Assembly (NCBI GenBank): GCA_020226215.1 | Contig: CM035235.1 | Coordinates: 46,591,511 to 46,655,510, forward strand | DNA from: Sindora glabra | Taxonomy: Eukaryota; Streptophyta; Magnoliopsida; Fabales; Fabaceae | Direction of reading: 5' to 3' | DNA: 64,000 nucleotides | Part shown: positions 11,360 to 23,915 of the stretch, one piece after another | Layout: the number at the start of each line of letters is the position of its first letter | Numbering within the stretch: the stretch's first letter is position 1 | The notes under the pieces: model-generated | What the model saw: only the letters and a program-made list of their open reading frames with translations | Databases searched by the model: none | Told to the model about the DNA's origin: nothing | Position numbers and translations under genes: made by a program

Positions 11360-14300
11360 AAGGGCACCAATAATCACACCTAATGATTTGATGAATTTTT
11401 TCATTAAAAAATAAGTTATTCTAGAAATGATAAATATAATATTTTATATACAGTAAAATTGAAAATTCTCTTTTTATACATAATAAAACTAAAAAAATTT
11501 TCATGCATCTTTCCCTAGCATAAAAAAATGTAAACCGAAAAAAGAAAGATAATACAAAGCACTTGACGAGGAAAACTTAAAAATTAAATAAAATTACATT
11601 AATAAAAATTAATTAAAATATATATTATATTTGATAAAAATTATTAATATTGTAAATAAGGTAATATTTTTCATATTATGTGAAAAATGAAATTAAAAAA
11701 TAGATACTAGTAAAGGATTGCCCTTCTTTTTTCTTTTTAAAATTTGTGAAGTAAAAGGCACATAATATTCCTCAATACAAATATAGATTATCCAAACAAA
11801 TAATTCACCAACTGAAATAAATTCATTTAAAATTCAAGCATTTTAAATTTATTATAATTTTCAAATTCCCTATCCAAACCCAACCTCGAAGTTTATTTCT
11901 GCTCTTTATAAATTGGAAATGGTTCATCTATTCACAATTCACAATACAAATGATATATGTTAATTCTTGGAACAGGGTATATGCAAGTTATTTTTATTTG
12001 TTTTTACCAGAAAGTATCATATACATATAATACTAAATTGATTTAAGTGGAATAAACAAACCTAATATCAATTGCACAAATGAGTTGAAAATCATAATAG
12101 ATATTCTTTTTCCTTTTCCAACTCATTAAAATAAATTAAAACCTATGAAATAAGTTAAATTTACAATCATTGTCATCATTTTTAAATTTAAGAGATGATC
12201 CATGATCCTGAGAACAAATTATAGGATAAAGATGAAGAGTAAGTATAGGTTGTCATTTATGCAACACTAATATTATAGATATTAAATGGAATCCAAAATT
12301 GAGTTTTGAGTGCAAATTAAAGGCCATAAATTGAATATAGAATATTAAGATAGATTTGTAAAAGTTAATTTAATAGATATAAAAATTCAAAATTCAATTT
12401 TGAAATATACTTCCAATGTATATAACATTTTATTTTATGTGAATTAGTATATATATCATAAATTTTAATTATTATTAGATTTTACTATTATTATGTGTGT
12501 TAATTTATAGTAATTCTGACTTAATTCATTATTATCCAATTTTTTGTTTTACTTTAATTTTATGAGTTTGATTTTATCATCTTTGTGTAAGCGAAGTCAT
12601 GGAACTTCTGCAGGATATGAGAAAACTGTTAGTTTCTTTTAGTAAAAATGGCCAAATTATTAAGGTGATAAGTAACTAAAATCAAATTCAAAATGATAAA
12701 GATAAAACCATCCGACAATTAATCCGCGTCAAAAACTATTGACAAAAAAAATGTCTTTTTGATATAGCCTTGATTGGAAAAAAAATAGGATTTTTTTTAC
12801 CTTTCATTTCAAATAGAAATTATTTTTATACCTAATATAAAAAATATGACAATACTTCAGTATAAATAAAAAATTCATTAGTTTCTTAAAGTATCAATCT
12901 GTATTCTGGAGCGAGCAAATCAGGACTTATATAAATATTTAGTCCATTCATCTACGACAGATATAAATGCTATATTTTTTGTCCCTAGTATTCGTTCCCC
13001 TAGAAACTGAGAGATCCTAGGAAATAGAAAGGACATTTGAGAAAATTAACAAGTAATTAGTTTTAGATTTTTACGAGAGAGACACTACGCAGAGGGATCT
13101 AACAACCATATATCAAAAATAAAGAGAACTTGGTGTGCGAAATAAATAAACGTGAAAGGAAGCAACTGTTTTTTTTTTTTTATTCACATGATTTTAATTA
13201 TATCATGAATTTCAAAAGAAAAAAGAAACATGAATTGTTTCTTGGAGGTCACGCACTTGATGAAGAGAACCGTTGTGGTAGACACATCCTATAAAGCTAC
13301 AACTGTAATTTAGTTATATAGCAACATGGTACCATATCGATTATCTTTTTGTTATATCCTTTATTAATTATTAAAATTTTAGTATAAAAAAGAGGTCAAG
13401 GTTTATTAAAAGATAATAATAAAAATTTTTGAACTTTAACAATTTAGTTATATGACAATTATAGGTTAGTATTCAATATCAAACATTAATTTTGTATGTA
13501 TAGTAATCACTTTTCAACGAAACCTACAGCAATACAAAATTTATCTAGCTTAACTCGATTTAATTCTACTTTTAATAATATTTTTTTTAAATTTCTTTTC
13601 AATAATCAATAAATATATATACATTAATGGAATTGATTAGACTTTAAAAAACTTATACATCAACCAAATCAGAACAAATTTTAACTTTATAATAAATTTT
13701 TAAATTAAATTATGCCAAATATTTTTCACGTCAATATAACTTATTTTAAATAAATTCTAATTCAAACTAACCAACTTCCACTGAAATGAGATCTAAAAGC
13801 ATCTAAAAGCTGTTTCAGGTACGGACAATTTATGGCATTGGCTTTGAAGAACAACAATAAATCATCTGCATACAAATTAGATAATTGGTCAACAATACAT
13901 TTTTGACAGCCCTGATTCCCTAAACTTATTTCGGATGTTTATCCGAGCCAGCACTTGTGACATAACATTGGTGTAGAGCAGAGATGTCAACTGTGACACA
14001 TCTTCATTTACTCATCTACATATATTTTTATTTTATTGCAATTAATAAAATTACAGGTAAATAATAAAAAAATCATTAGAGTGCAAATTTGTAAAATATT
14101 GCGATTTTGGTGAAATTCACAATGCACAGCATGCATGTCCTCTTAGATAATTTTGAAAAATGAAAAAGCATGCGCCAAATTCAGTCCGCACTCCGCAGTA
14201 TTAATTTTATGATCAGACATTGATACATGAAGAAAAGTCATCATTGTATTATGAGTTACAGTAATCTTAACAAGTTCTGTGCTAATTATTTTTAATCTAA

Positions 14301-15972
14301 TTAAAGTCAAGTAACATGGGATATGGGAGGATATTTAAATTTAAAGTTGCTTAGTAAAAATATTTAGAGCCATTACAATGCAATGGCACAATATGTTACA
14401 TTAATACATAAATATTACTTAAAAATGTTAAATGAAGAAAATGAAAATCAACAACGGTAAACCCTATGTTAGTAAAAGAAATATACAGTTTAAATATTTG
14501 TTGAGTTTTAATTTTTTTATTCTATTTTCAGAGAAAAATAATAAAATATATAATTAAAAATATTTTGGCACGTGAAGTTTTTTAGAAAATTTTTCTACAA
14601 ATTTTATAAAACATTTCCAAAAAAATACCTGCAATAGAAAACATTAAATAAATGATTTCTATTGTTCCTAAAGAGTGTGGTGGTAATGACTTAAATTCAA
14701 CAAATTTTATTCAGTTTCCAAGTATTTGTTCTGATCTTTCTAATTCAACATAATAAAGAAAAGCTTGTTAAGTAGTTACAGACTAGATACCAATAAGACC
14801 ATGAGACGTTGGCTAAAAATATTTAACTCATAAATTAGTTTTAAAATTATCATTGTCTTTTTTCATTAAATTATTAATGTTGACAAATATAAAAAGTGAT
14901 CTATTTTAAAAATATTTTTAAAAAAATTGTCAAAAAGTTATGAAAATAAAAATGTATCAAAACGAGAAAATAAAAAATAAAATTATTTTAAAAAATAATA
15001 ATGAAAATCTTTTCTACAAAAACACACTCTTAAAATAAAGAACATGATGGAAATAAGTTCACAAAGGACAGCAAGGACTTATCAAATCTTAAAATGGAAA
15101 GTGATTTTGTTGTTGTCATAGTTCCACTTCCAACATAATATAGAACAACAACTCAAGCCTTTTATTACAATAAAATTCATAGCAGATTGGACCAAAATTT
15201 TCCTGTTCATTAAAAAAATAGCTGAATTGTCTTCTGACATCAAAATATATTTACTGAAATGATTATCTGTACACTATTATTGCTTTTGGATTGAAACGTA
15301 GCATTTGAATTTCACTATGGTTCCAATTGTTTTAATTAAAAGAAGTCCTTGGAAAAATGTAAAATGTATGGAGTTTGTTGAAAAATAACTTCTTCTTTAA
15401 ATCTAAAGAAGAATTTATTTTTTTCCACCATCGTCGATCTAACTATTATTTTTTTTTTTAATTGTAAGTAATAGAAACAATATGCCACTTTTCATTTATT
15501 TACAACAAAGGAAAATTTTTCTATGAAAAATATCTTAAGGGTGCTCAGATTTTTTTCTTTTAGATATATAAAAACTTTGTTGAACCAGGCCCGAGTGGTA
15601 GCTGCATTTAAATATAAAATAAAGGAAATTTTCTGTGAAAAATATCTTTCAATTCCTAATAACACTTAAGGCCCATTTAACTATCTCATAAACAGTCTTG
15701 TTACAATCCCTTAGACACCAGTCAAACCACAAAAGCACGACATTATTCAACTGAGAAGGAAGACCCATTACTTACTCAAAAATGTAATCGCGTGTCAAGA
15801 AAAATTAGTACGCCCCAATAGAATGTTTATAGACGTTTTGCACCACTTTCAATCATCACCTCCATGTCCGGTTAATTATAAGAAGCCGCAAAAACTTTCT
15901 GCGTAAGCAACAACCTCCGCAAAAATGTAGTATTGCTCATATAAATGGCTTAAGTTATTCCAAAATCATCAA

Positions 15973-16266
15973 ATGTTTAAATTTGATATTTTTATTATCG
16001 CAATCATAATTTTATGTTCAAAGTCAAACATTAATTTTTTTAATAATTATTTTTCTGGTTTAGATCTACTTGTGTTTAATTTTGCGCCTTTCTTGATGTT
16101 GTGGTTTTTTCTTTTTATAATCCAAATCAATTTTAATTTGTTAGATTATGAGTGTTTTGTTATTATTCTATTTATATTGAGGGAGGATTTTTTTTATATT
16201 TTTACTCTATTAGGAATAATCAGTGTGAAAGCGCCTAAAGCAAAATACTCCATGTTAATTTTTTGA
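15973..16266 (+). CDS. Doubtful 97-codon open frame shared with the duplicate copy
   Basis: The frame is rich in Phe, Ile and Leu and would encode a very hydrophobic peptide. Its homologous site in B2 (49738-49983) also keeps an open frame. Both contain LLVFNFAPFLML and a later FILRED, but the frames shift relative to each other in between. Phe/Leu/Ile richness is what random T-rich DNA gives, there is no known domain, and the conservation is no stronger than in the surrounding non-coding duplicate sequence. I treat it as probably non-coding. Confidence 0.12.
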   Translation: MFKFDIFIIAIIILCSKSNINFFNNYFSGLDLLVFNFAPFLMLWFFLFIIQINFNLLDYECFVIILFILREDFFYIFTLLGIISVKAPKAKYSMLIF

Positions 16267-16469
16267 CCACACAATGTATAATACACGGAGGTAAGTCATC
16301 ATTATTTCATGATTTATTTAATTTTAACTAGCTCTGCCAATTATTATTTTATCTTGGTAAGATATTTTTTACTTATGCAGAAACAAATTAATAGTATCAG
16401 ATATTTGAGGATATTAAAATTTAATCATACCTATGTGAGTGGAGCATCATAGTATGGTGTAATTATTAT

Positions 16470-18010
16470 ATCACATTAATAAAGAAATTTGTTTCAATAA
16501 AGAGCCAAACAAAATAAACAAAATGATAACACACAATAGCAACAGAGATATGGAGGGTGTATTTAGATATGTTTTTGATTTTATGTCTTTAGGAATTATT
16601 TCCAAAAACTAGTTTTTTTAATTATTTATTGATTGAAGGAAAACAAAAAATAATGAATGATCATTGTTTCAAATAAGAAATAATTCAGTTAATTATAAAA
16701 TTAACATTAACAAATAAAAACAAGTTAAGAAAATAATTAAAAATTATTTTATTTTTCTATTTTTAAGTTATACATTTGGAATTGTAATTTTTTAAAAATA
16801 GATTTTGAAATTGAATTTCCACATAGGCTCATTTGTTTTTAAAAAAAAAGTAAAATTATTTTTAAAATAGAAAACAAATAAACCCATTGTATACGTGGCT
16901 GGTAAATACTCCTTCCATGAATTTATGATAAAAGGACAAAAATGTCAGGCCAAATATTAATGTAAATGCAAACTATTAAAAGGCTAATGAATGGTTTTAT
17001 TGTTGTTTATCTAAATCCTTATTTCTCAACTTTATAATTTTCATTGTCATTTTTTTGTTCAAAATTATTAATTTAACTTTTTTACTTATTTTTATTTTAT
17101 TTCTTAAATTTAAATTAAATTTAATCAAAAAATAACACTCACTAGAAATATTAAATTTAAAAGTATACATTTAATGATAAAAAATTAAAAATTCTATTTA
17201 AATGAACATGGAAGCATTAATTTACATTTCAAGTAATTTCTATTTGAATTAAAAAATATATCAAATATGAAAAATATACATACTTTTACTTAGAATATTA
17301 ATATAAAAAAAATAAGAATGATAAGATGGTCATGAAATCCATAGTTGCATAAGTATAAAAGTTTTGGAACCCTATGCTAAAGTAGTTGTTTTAATTTACG
17401 CATTAATTTTCTTCTTAATGTTATGTGTGTAAACTCTTTTTAGTTCATTCTGGTCATGATATGACAAATATAAATAAAACATTCATTACTAGGGTATTAT
17501 ATTGGTAGTGTTAACCCAACTACGTAAATATAAATATATGTAGTGTTTACAGTAGCCCATGACCACGCATATCAAAGGAACCTAAGCTAAGCGTGTTGCA
17601 TAATCATATTTCCCAAACCTTGATCTAAATTAAGCCATCATCTCTTTTACACATCGCACCTAAATATAGAAGATAATATGTAAAAGTATATTTAAATAGT
17701 ATTTTTAAATCAGAAATATATATATTTTAATTAATTATTTTTATCTGTCTTATTTTATTGCTGAATTCAATTTAAATTTAAGAATGAAAATTAAAAAGAA
17801 ATAAAAATAATTGAAAAATAAAGAATAAAAGCATTTGTTTTAGGAGAAAAGATAGTGATAATGACAAGTTATTAAGTTAAGGAATTAAAAAAGTAAAATT
17901 AAGAACATAATTACAAAACCTATTAATAGTTTGCATCGACTTTTTGGAGGACATCGCCATCTTTTTATTTAAATTTCCCTGTTCTCTTTCCATGGAACAA
18001 TCATCTTCCA
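16470..18010. other. About 1.5-kb segment present in A2 but not in B2
   Basis: In B2 the sequence goes from GGTATGGTGCAATTA (about 50150) almost directly to the CTAATTAGGGAGAAAATAGCCAC-type block (50233). In A2 the corresponding points lie at about 16460 and 18035. The extra DNA is very AT-rich, has no gene, and contains a candidate MITE near its left end. Confidence 0.5.
16557..16887. mobile_element. Candidate MITE of about 330 bp with imperfect terminal inverted repeats
   Basis: The left end is GGGTGTATTTAGATATG. The right end on the minus strand begins AATGGGTTTATTTGTTTTC, so GGGT(G/T)TATTT is shared. The interior contains T-rich and A-rich arms that could pair over a longer distance. No clear target duplication was found, so the family and ends are uncertain. 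Confidence 0.35.
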
Positions 18011-18180
18011 TAGCAACGTTGCATGCACGCAAATTCATTACTAATTAAGGAGAAAGTAACCATTAATATGGCTAAGGCTTTAAAAATCAAAGAAAGCTGC
18101 TTGTTAATTTATAATATTATTCATAAGTAGTCATATAATTTGTGGAAAGAAGTTCAAAAATCATTACAAACTTATTCATT

Positions 18181-18203
18181 TTTAATATATATATATATAT
18201 ATA
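18181..18203. repeat. AT-dinucleotide microsatellite
   Basis: A run of alternating T and A follows TTTTTAA. Similar short runs occur at about 40908-40922, 49514-49526, 49639-49652, 51289-51309 and 62312-62328. An ATA/ATT trinucleotide run is present at about 26158-26185. Confidence 0.8.
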
Positions 18204-19180
18204 AATTTTATCCCGCGTATAAATGGGATGTAGAATTACTTCTATGAAGTTTAAATTCAAGAAATGATCAAAGAGTAAATAATGGCACAAATTTGTGAAA
18301 AATTGTATGTATTACACTATAGATTATAATTGTGATAATTATACTTAGGTTTTAATATTGTCATTCTTTGTGGGTTTGTTGACAGTAGCTCTGACTGATT
18401 TTATTAATATTATTTAATGATTTTTATTTACTTTAGTGAGTTAGATTATGGTACTTACTTGTATTATTCGAGCCATAGAAGTTTTAGAGGATGAAGAATT
18501 CATTAGTTTCTGTGTTATGAAATCTATCTAATTTGGTTAGAAAAGAAAACGGCAATTCATTTATTTATATAAGTATATGAAGATATTTTATCAGTTTTCA
18601 GCAATGACATGCATAAATATTTTGTTTTTTCTCCTATATTGTACCTAAAGAAGTTGAGAGATCCTAATTATATTTTCATCTATCCCACTTTTAGTCTCTT
18701 GAAAAAAGAAAAGCATTTGAGTAATTAAATTAATACATTAAAAAATATTAACTAGTTCAGAAGATGCACTAAAACAAAAATAAATAAATAAATAACAAAT
18801 AAAGTAGGGCAGCTAACGCCATCATGAGAAATTGACAAATTCACGTGTAATAGAAATAAACATCAGAGATTTATCCAAAAAAAAAAAAGAAGAAAGAGAT
18901 ATAAACATAAGAAAAAGTGAGTATAATTTTTTGAATTTTTTTTGTTTATTGTAATTTGGTTACTTTTAATTGTATCATAGATCTCAAAAGAAAAAATAAA
19001 CCTGAATAATTAGTTACTGATCATGCCCTTGGTGAACAGATCATAAATCATAGTTGTCACACACGTTGCATTTATCAAGCTGCAACTAAAAATTGAATGT
19101 AATTGTACCGAAAGAAATGACAAATAAAACAAAAACATTTTGCACTATCCTAAAGTCTGTATTCAATAAGAAAGATACAC

Positions 19181-20748
19181 TGCTACAAAACAATTGAGCA
19201 ATATCGGTTGTTTAGTAGATCACAATCACATATTGGAATATAATTGACTTCCAATTAAGCGATCATCATTTTTTCATGAGTAAGCCATCATCATTTTTTC
19301 ATGAGTACACAACTTGGTCACCAGTAATGATTAAAGACATCTATTTTTACTAAATAACCATCTTTAAAAATCATACATCAGCATCGATATTAGTTCACAT
19401 TCAATATGAAATACGGTATATACTACATAAAACAGCGTTAAAGTTAAACAACAAGCATATTTTCCAAAAATTTATAAGTAATCACCATGGAAGAAAAAAT
19501 GGACACTAAATGAAACTACGAGACCCACTTTATTTGACTGAAAAATAAGATAAATCCTGTCAATTAAATATATCAGAATATATATCATTCCATAGAGTAA
19601 TTGTCATAATTACGAAGAATGCACAAAAAAAAAGTTAAAAAAAAAATTGAATATCAGAAGTATTAAATGTAATCACATGGAATAATTGATGTGATCTCAT
19701 TCATTTCAAGAATCAAACCATGATGTGCAATAATAACGTGACATCAAAATGATTATAGTCTATAGAGCTTATAATTAGTCAGTTGATTTAATTTTTTATT
19801 TTCATTTCAAGCTTCACCTTATGCGTCAATAGTACTACAATAGAGATTGTTTTCTCAAAAAACTAAAAAATGACATAGTTCAAAATGTGCAGAAATTAGG
19901 AATAAAGGCGATGTTTCTTACCGAATTCTGTAAAATTTAATGTGTATCATAATTGGATCTAGACATGCACATTTGTTTCAGCATAAATTTGGTTAAAGAA
20001 CATCAGAAAAAGCTTATTGAAATATCCAACATAGTTCTTTTCCTTTATCACCAAATTAACATAAGATGAAACACAAAAACTTATCAAATGTGTTTGATCA
20101 ATTATTTTTGACACAATCAATGACAGATTGCGCATGAAGAAAAAAATAAAATACGATCCAATAAAATTACTTAGGGGCGTAACTTATATTTTACTAGCAA
20201 GTTTTAGAATATTAGACATGAACCAAAAGCTTAGTCTTGTTAAGATCACGTTCAAAGAGTCTTCGTATCATCCTTTATAAAAGGAAGATCAACCTGTGTC
20301 AGAACTCTAGTAGCATCAACATCAACAAAAACAAAATAACATGACAATTGATCACTTATTTTAAGAACCGACATCGCGGAAAACTATTTTAGCATTATGG
20401 CTAGTAAGCAAAAGCGAGACAATTCATGTAAAATGGGGTTAAGAAAGAATAAAATGCTGCGTACGTAAAAATCTCATAAATTTTTTTCTTTCATCCTTGC
20501 AAAAGAAAATTATTTAGTCAAATACTAAACTGAGTCCAAAAACAAACACACCTGTATGTGGTAGTTTAACTCCTAGGTCACAACTGAGTCCAGATTCTGT
20601 CCACTTATAGGGGAAACAATTTGATATAGGTTGCTGCACCATCTAGGGAAAAAAATTACAACCACTTGCAAGGAAGGAATCATATAAGTTGTTAAAAAAA
20701 TATCAAAATGAAGAAGTTTATTTTTTTTAAAAAAAATTATCTAAATAA
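19181..20748. other. Intergenic stretch with no recognisable gene
   Basis: No gene or element is supported. A 20-base duplication (CATCATTTTTTCATGAGTA twice, about 19264-19306) and the palindrome CCTTTATAAAAGG near 20273 are the only local structures seen. Weak similarity to B2 beyond 61161 may persist for roughly the first 60-100 bases. Confidence 0.45.
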
Positions 20749-21530
20749 TGTTGGTTATTTTTTAAAATCAATGTAGTTTGGTGTAAATACCACGTCAGTT
20801 TTCTTGACATGACCAATATCTAAAGGTACCTGATGGTCAAGTAATAAATATTTATAAACCTACAATAAATGTTTATCAAAAAGCCAATAATGGCTTTTAC
20901 AATGTGTGTAATTTTAGAAGATGAATACATGGATAATAAATACTAAGCTTTATGAAGTAAGTGTACTAGAAATCACCAAAAATTATGATATTTCAATATA
21001 TTTCAATAGTTAAGCTTTATACACAATATGTTTGTTTTGATTAATGATCAATGTCTAAATCTCTCCATGATGCTTGCAAATTTCATTCATGCTCTCCATT
21101 TAAAACATCAAGTCGATACTTTATTAATAATGTGCAAATTAATAAAAAATCGTATGAGAAGAAATAGGTGGCCATTCTTGCATTGGAAGGCTTGAACTTG
21201 AATTCATTGCAAGATTGGATACATTACTTCTTCTCAATATAATATATCATCATTTTGCAGTTATCACACCTCCAAAACCATCTATGTTGTTCATGCTTCA
21301 TCTCATGAAAACAACAAGAGAGAAAACACAAAGTTAAGTTGTAAAATGATGATAAATTGTTGTGAGAAGGAGCAACATGTCCATTCTTGCATTAGTAAGC
21401 TTTAGTTCAATACATGAATGGGAATGTTGTTTTTTCTCACTATAATTTATCATTAGTTTGCAACTATTTACATCCTTCAACCTAGAAACTCTCAAACGAT
21501 ATAAAGAAATTACAAGAAAAGATATCCCAC
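20749..21530 (+). repeat. Left copy of an LTR-like direct repeat pair
   Basis: The copy starts TGTTGGTTATTT, the same as the right copy at 22791. Ordered shared motifs follow: CTAAAGGTAC/TACC, AATAAATATTTA, AAAATTATGAT, GTTAAGCT(T)TAT, (C)AATGTCT, CAAATTTCATTC and the GAAGAAATAG block. It ends with AGAAATTACAAGAAAAGATATCCC. A TG start and a direct orientation flanking about 1.26 kb suggest degenerate LTRs of a small non-autonomous retroelement. No convincing primer-binding site was found. It also contains two copies of a subrepeat of about 210 bp, near 21155 and 21363. Confidence 0.45.
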
Positions 21531-22790
21531 TTTATGCCATTTTCGTGCAATAAGAAAAAGTTTTCATTATAATTTTATGCCCTTCTATGCAATAATTTCT
21601 CATTTGTCGGGTTGTTCAATAATGCCCTTCTATGCAATAATTTGTTAGGCTGTTCAATTTGATGTAATTATATAAGAAAAACATCACTTTGTTGATTTAC
21701 ATTTGAGATGTAGGGTGTAGGGAAAGACAAAAACTCCTAAAATAGAAGAAAAATTGATAAATCCTACCATTTCTCTCCAGCGGTGGCGACAAAATATGTG
21801 ATACCTGCAGAATTGGCAGATGGCAGAGGCGAGGAATCAAGATCGTGGCATTAAGGAGGCAGAGCTAGCATTGTGGTGGCTAAACAAGAGGTGCAAGATG
21901 ATAAGGGCCCAAGATTGAGGTTTAGGGCAGAGATAGAATGAAATGGGCAGGGACAAACAATGTCCAATTTTAGATTAAAATTACTTTTTAATTTCTTTTT
22001 TAATTCATAAAAAATAGAAAAATATTGCTTTTAATTTTTTTGAATTAATGACATTAATTTCCTAAGAATTATATTTTTAATTTCTCTTACAATTTTATAA
22101 AAATGTTAAAAATTAAAAATAATAAATAAATAATAAAATTGATAAGTTTGTAATATATTTTAATATTTTAGTAATAAAATTATTTTTTTTGGAAATTATA
22201 TTTTTTAAATTCCTCATAATTATAAAAAAGTTAAAAATTAAAATTAAAAGGTAAATGATAAATTCTAAAAAATTTTAACATAACTTTTATTATTTTTAAA
22301 TTAATGAAATTGATATTGAAAAAAAGCAATTGTTTCAAATACCAACTCAATTTATAAAAAGAAATTATAAATTTTCAAAAATTGATTTTGGGACAAAATT
22401 TAAATAAGTTTACGTTTGCAATGAAAAAATTCATTCCAATTTCATTGTAATTAAAAAAAAAACAAAATTTTGATTTTGGGATAGAATTGGGATGAGTTTA
22501 TGATTGCTACAATTTTTTTTATGCTAATTACATTGCAATTTTCAAAAAAAATTTGAAAAAATTAATCACACAAATTCCACCACAATTCCATCCCAAATCG
22601 AGACAGAAATTTTCCTCTCCCAAAATTACATCTCAAAATCACAGTTTTCTTGACTATATTAATTTTAATTTGGAGTCACATAATGATTATACTATAAACT
22701 ATATTGGTGATCAAATGCAATTTTTGTATCGATGGTTGTTGAAAAAATGTCATGATGCTAAAGTTGTATTAAAAACATAAGGGTAAACAA
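21531..22790. other. Interior between the LTR-like repeats, no coding capacity seen
   Basis: This stretch contains a GC-richer patch (about 21775-21950, with CTCTCCAGCGGTGGCGAC) followed by strongly A/T-rich DNA. The 75-codon open frame at 22553-22780 is Lys- and Ile-rich with no recognised domain. If the flanks are LTRs, this is the decayed or naturally non-coding interior. Confidence 0.4.
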
Positions 22791-23915
22791 TGTTGGTTAT
22801 TTATTAAAAATTGACATGTTCTACAAAATTTAGATGCAATGTTGGATAAGAAAAATTAGAAGTACCACATCCATTTATTGGTTGATTGACATCTAAACAT
22901 ATACCAATAGCAATCTAATATGTAATAAATATTTACCAATGATGGCATTAATTGTATTAGAAGATGAAAAGACAAATAAAAAATTTGGTATGAGTTATCA
23001 CTTAAGTTTTCTCTTATAACCGACATCTAAAGGTATACCAATAGCCTTTAAATGTGTATTAAATAGTAAGCACATTTACTAATAACTTGTATTAGGAAAC
23101 CACCAAAAAATTATGATGTTCCAAGGCATGTTAACTCTTAAGCTATATGAAATAAAACATATGTAATGTGTCAATTTTGGTTGACAATCGATGTCTCAAA
23201 AATTTATGTGTTGCCTATAAATTTCATTCCCACTCTTTATTTGAAGCATTTATGCTTTATGATGGGAAAATTGATGGGAAATTGTTATGAAAAGAAATAG
23301 TGTGACCACTCGTGCATTTGAAGACTTGAGTTCATTACAAGACAAATTGTATTGCTTCTTCTCATTCTAATTTTTCATTAGATTGCAACCATCTATACCC
23401 TCCAAAGTCATTTCTATTTTTTTAAAATATTATAGTACTTAAGTTTCATCTCAAAAAGCACATTTAAAGATGTCAAGAAAATGCAAAGATGAGAAGAAAC
23501 TTATGAGAAATTGCAATGAAAAGAAGTAGTGTGACTATTTTTGCATTAGAAAATTTGAGTTAATTGCAAAAATAGTAATAATGTTTCTTCTTACTATTAT
23601 TTAGTAGGAATTTGCAACCATCTACAACCTTAAAAGCCATCTCTATTATTCATTCTAAATTAAAGCATTTGGGTTCCCTCTCTTGAACGACATTTATTAG
23701 AGATGTCAAGAAAATGAAAAAAAGAGAAAACTAATGAGAAATTATAGCATAAAAAAGCAAAATGACCTTTTTTGCATTGAAAGACTTAAGTTCATTGTAA
23801 AAATAATTATTTTACTTCTTCTCACTATAATACATCATCAATTTTCATCTACATCCACCAACTCAAAAACCTTCATGTAATATAAGAGAATTACAAGTAA
23901 GGGATACCTATTTCC
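22791..23915 (+). repeat. Right copy of the LTR-like repeat, expanded by about 235-bp subrepeats
   Basis: This copy is homologous to 20749-21530 but longer, because a sub-unit of about 235 bp is present three times (from about 23285, 23515 and 23750). Each sub-unit carries A(A/G)AAG(A/C)A(A/G)(A/T)AG-(T)GTGAC, then TTGCATT(A/G)(A/G)AAGACTT(G/A)AGTTCATT, then ACTTCTTCTCA(C/T)T, then TTGCAACCATCTA. The end, GAATTACAAGTAAGGGATACC, matches the end of the left copy. Confidence 0.5.

Larger units (their letters stand above)
4640..13470 (+). repeat. Block A, sub-unit A1 of the direct segmental duplication
   Basis: This stretch is collinear with B1 (36510-42235). Matching landmarks in the same order include GCTAATTC(C/T)GTAGGTTCAA followed by GAGGTCCGTTAGAAAATGAA (4793 versus 36537) and GAATATACAAATTATTCCTTT (5772 versus 36823). 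Others are CAACAAGATGCAAA with GTGTCGAAA, GGAGGATATTTAAATTT (6403 versus 37894), AAATTGATTT with ATAAACAAACCTAATAT (12033 versus 38282), AATGGCCAAATTATTA and GAGAGATCCTA. The order is preserved over more than 3 kb of matched DNA once one-sided insertions are removed. No coding function is apparent. Boundaries are approximate. Confidence 0.75.
13480..19180 (+). repeat. Block A, sub-unit A2 of the direct segmental duplication
   Basis: This stretch is collinear with B2 (45935-61250). Matched landmarks include GGTACGGACAATTTATGGCATT (13818 versus 46277), AATTTTGAAAAATGAAAAAG (14147 versus 48090) and ATGAAGAAAAGTCATCATT (14227 versus 48164). Others are TTTAATTTTGCGCCTTTCTTGATGTTG (16075 versus 49781), ATTAAAATTTAATCATACCTATGT (16410 versus 50110) and CAAATTTGTGAAAA (18288 versus 50480). 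The later part matches B2 again beyond the MULE, with AAAGAAAAGCATTTGAGTAATTAAATTAAT-type sequence at 18706 and 60353. A2 also resembles A1 (GAGAGATCCTA followed by a TTTAATTATATCAT-type block), suggesting an older internal duplication. Confidence 0.75.

Noticed and set aside
15585..15612. GCCCGAGTGGTAGCTGC, reminiscent of a tRNA 5' half
   Set aside because: No matching acceptor stem, anticodon arm or T-arm (GGTTCGAATCC-like) follows, so no tRNA gene is supported.
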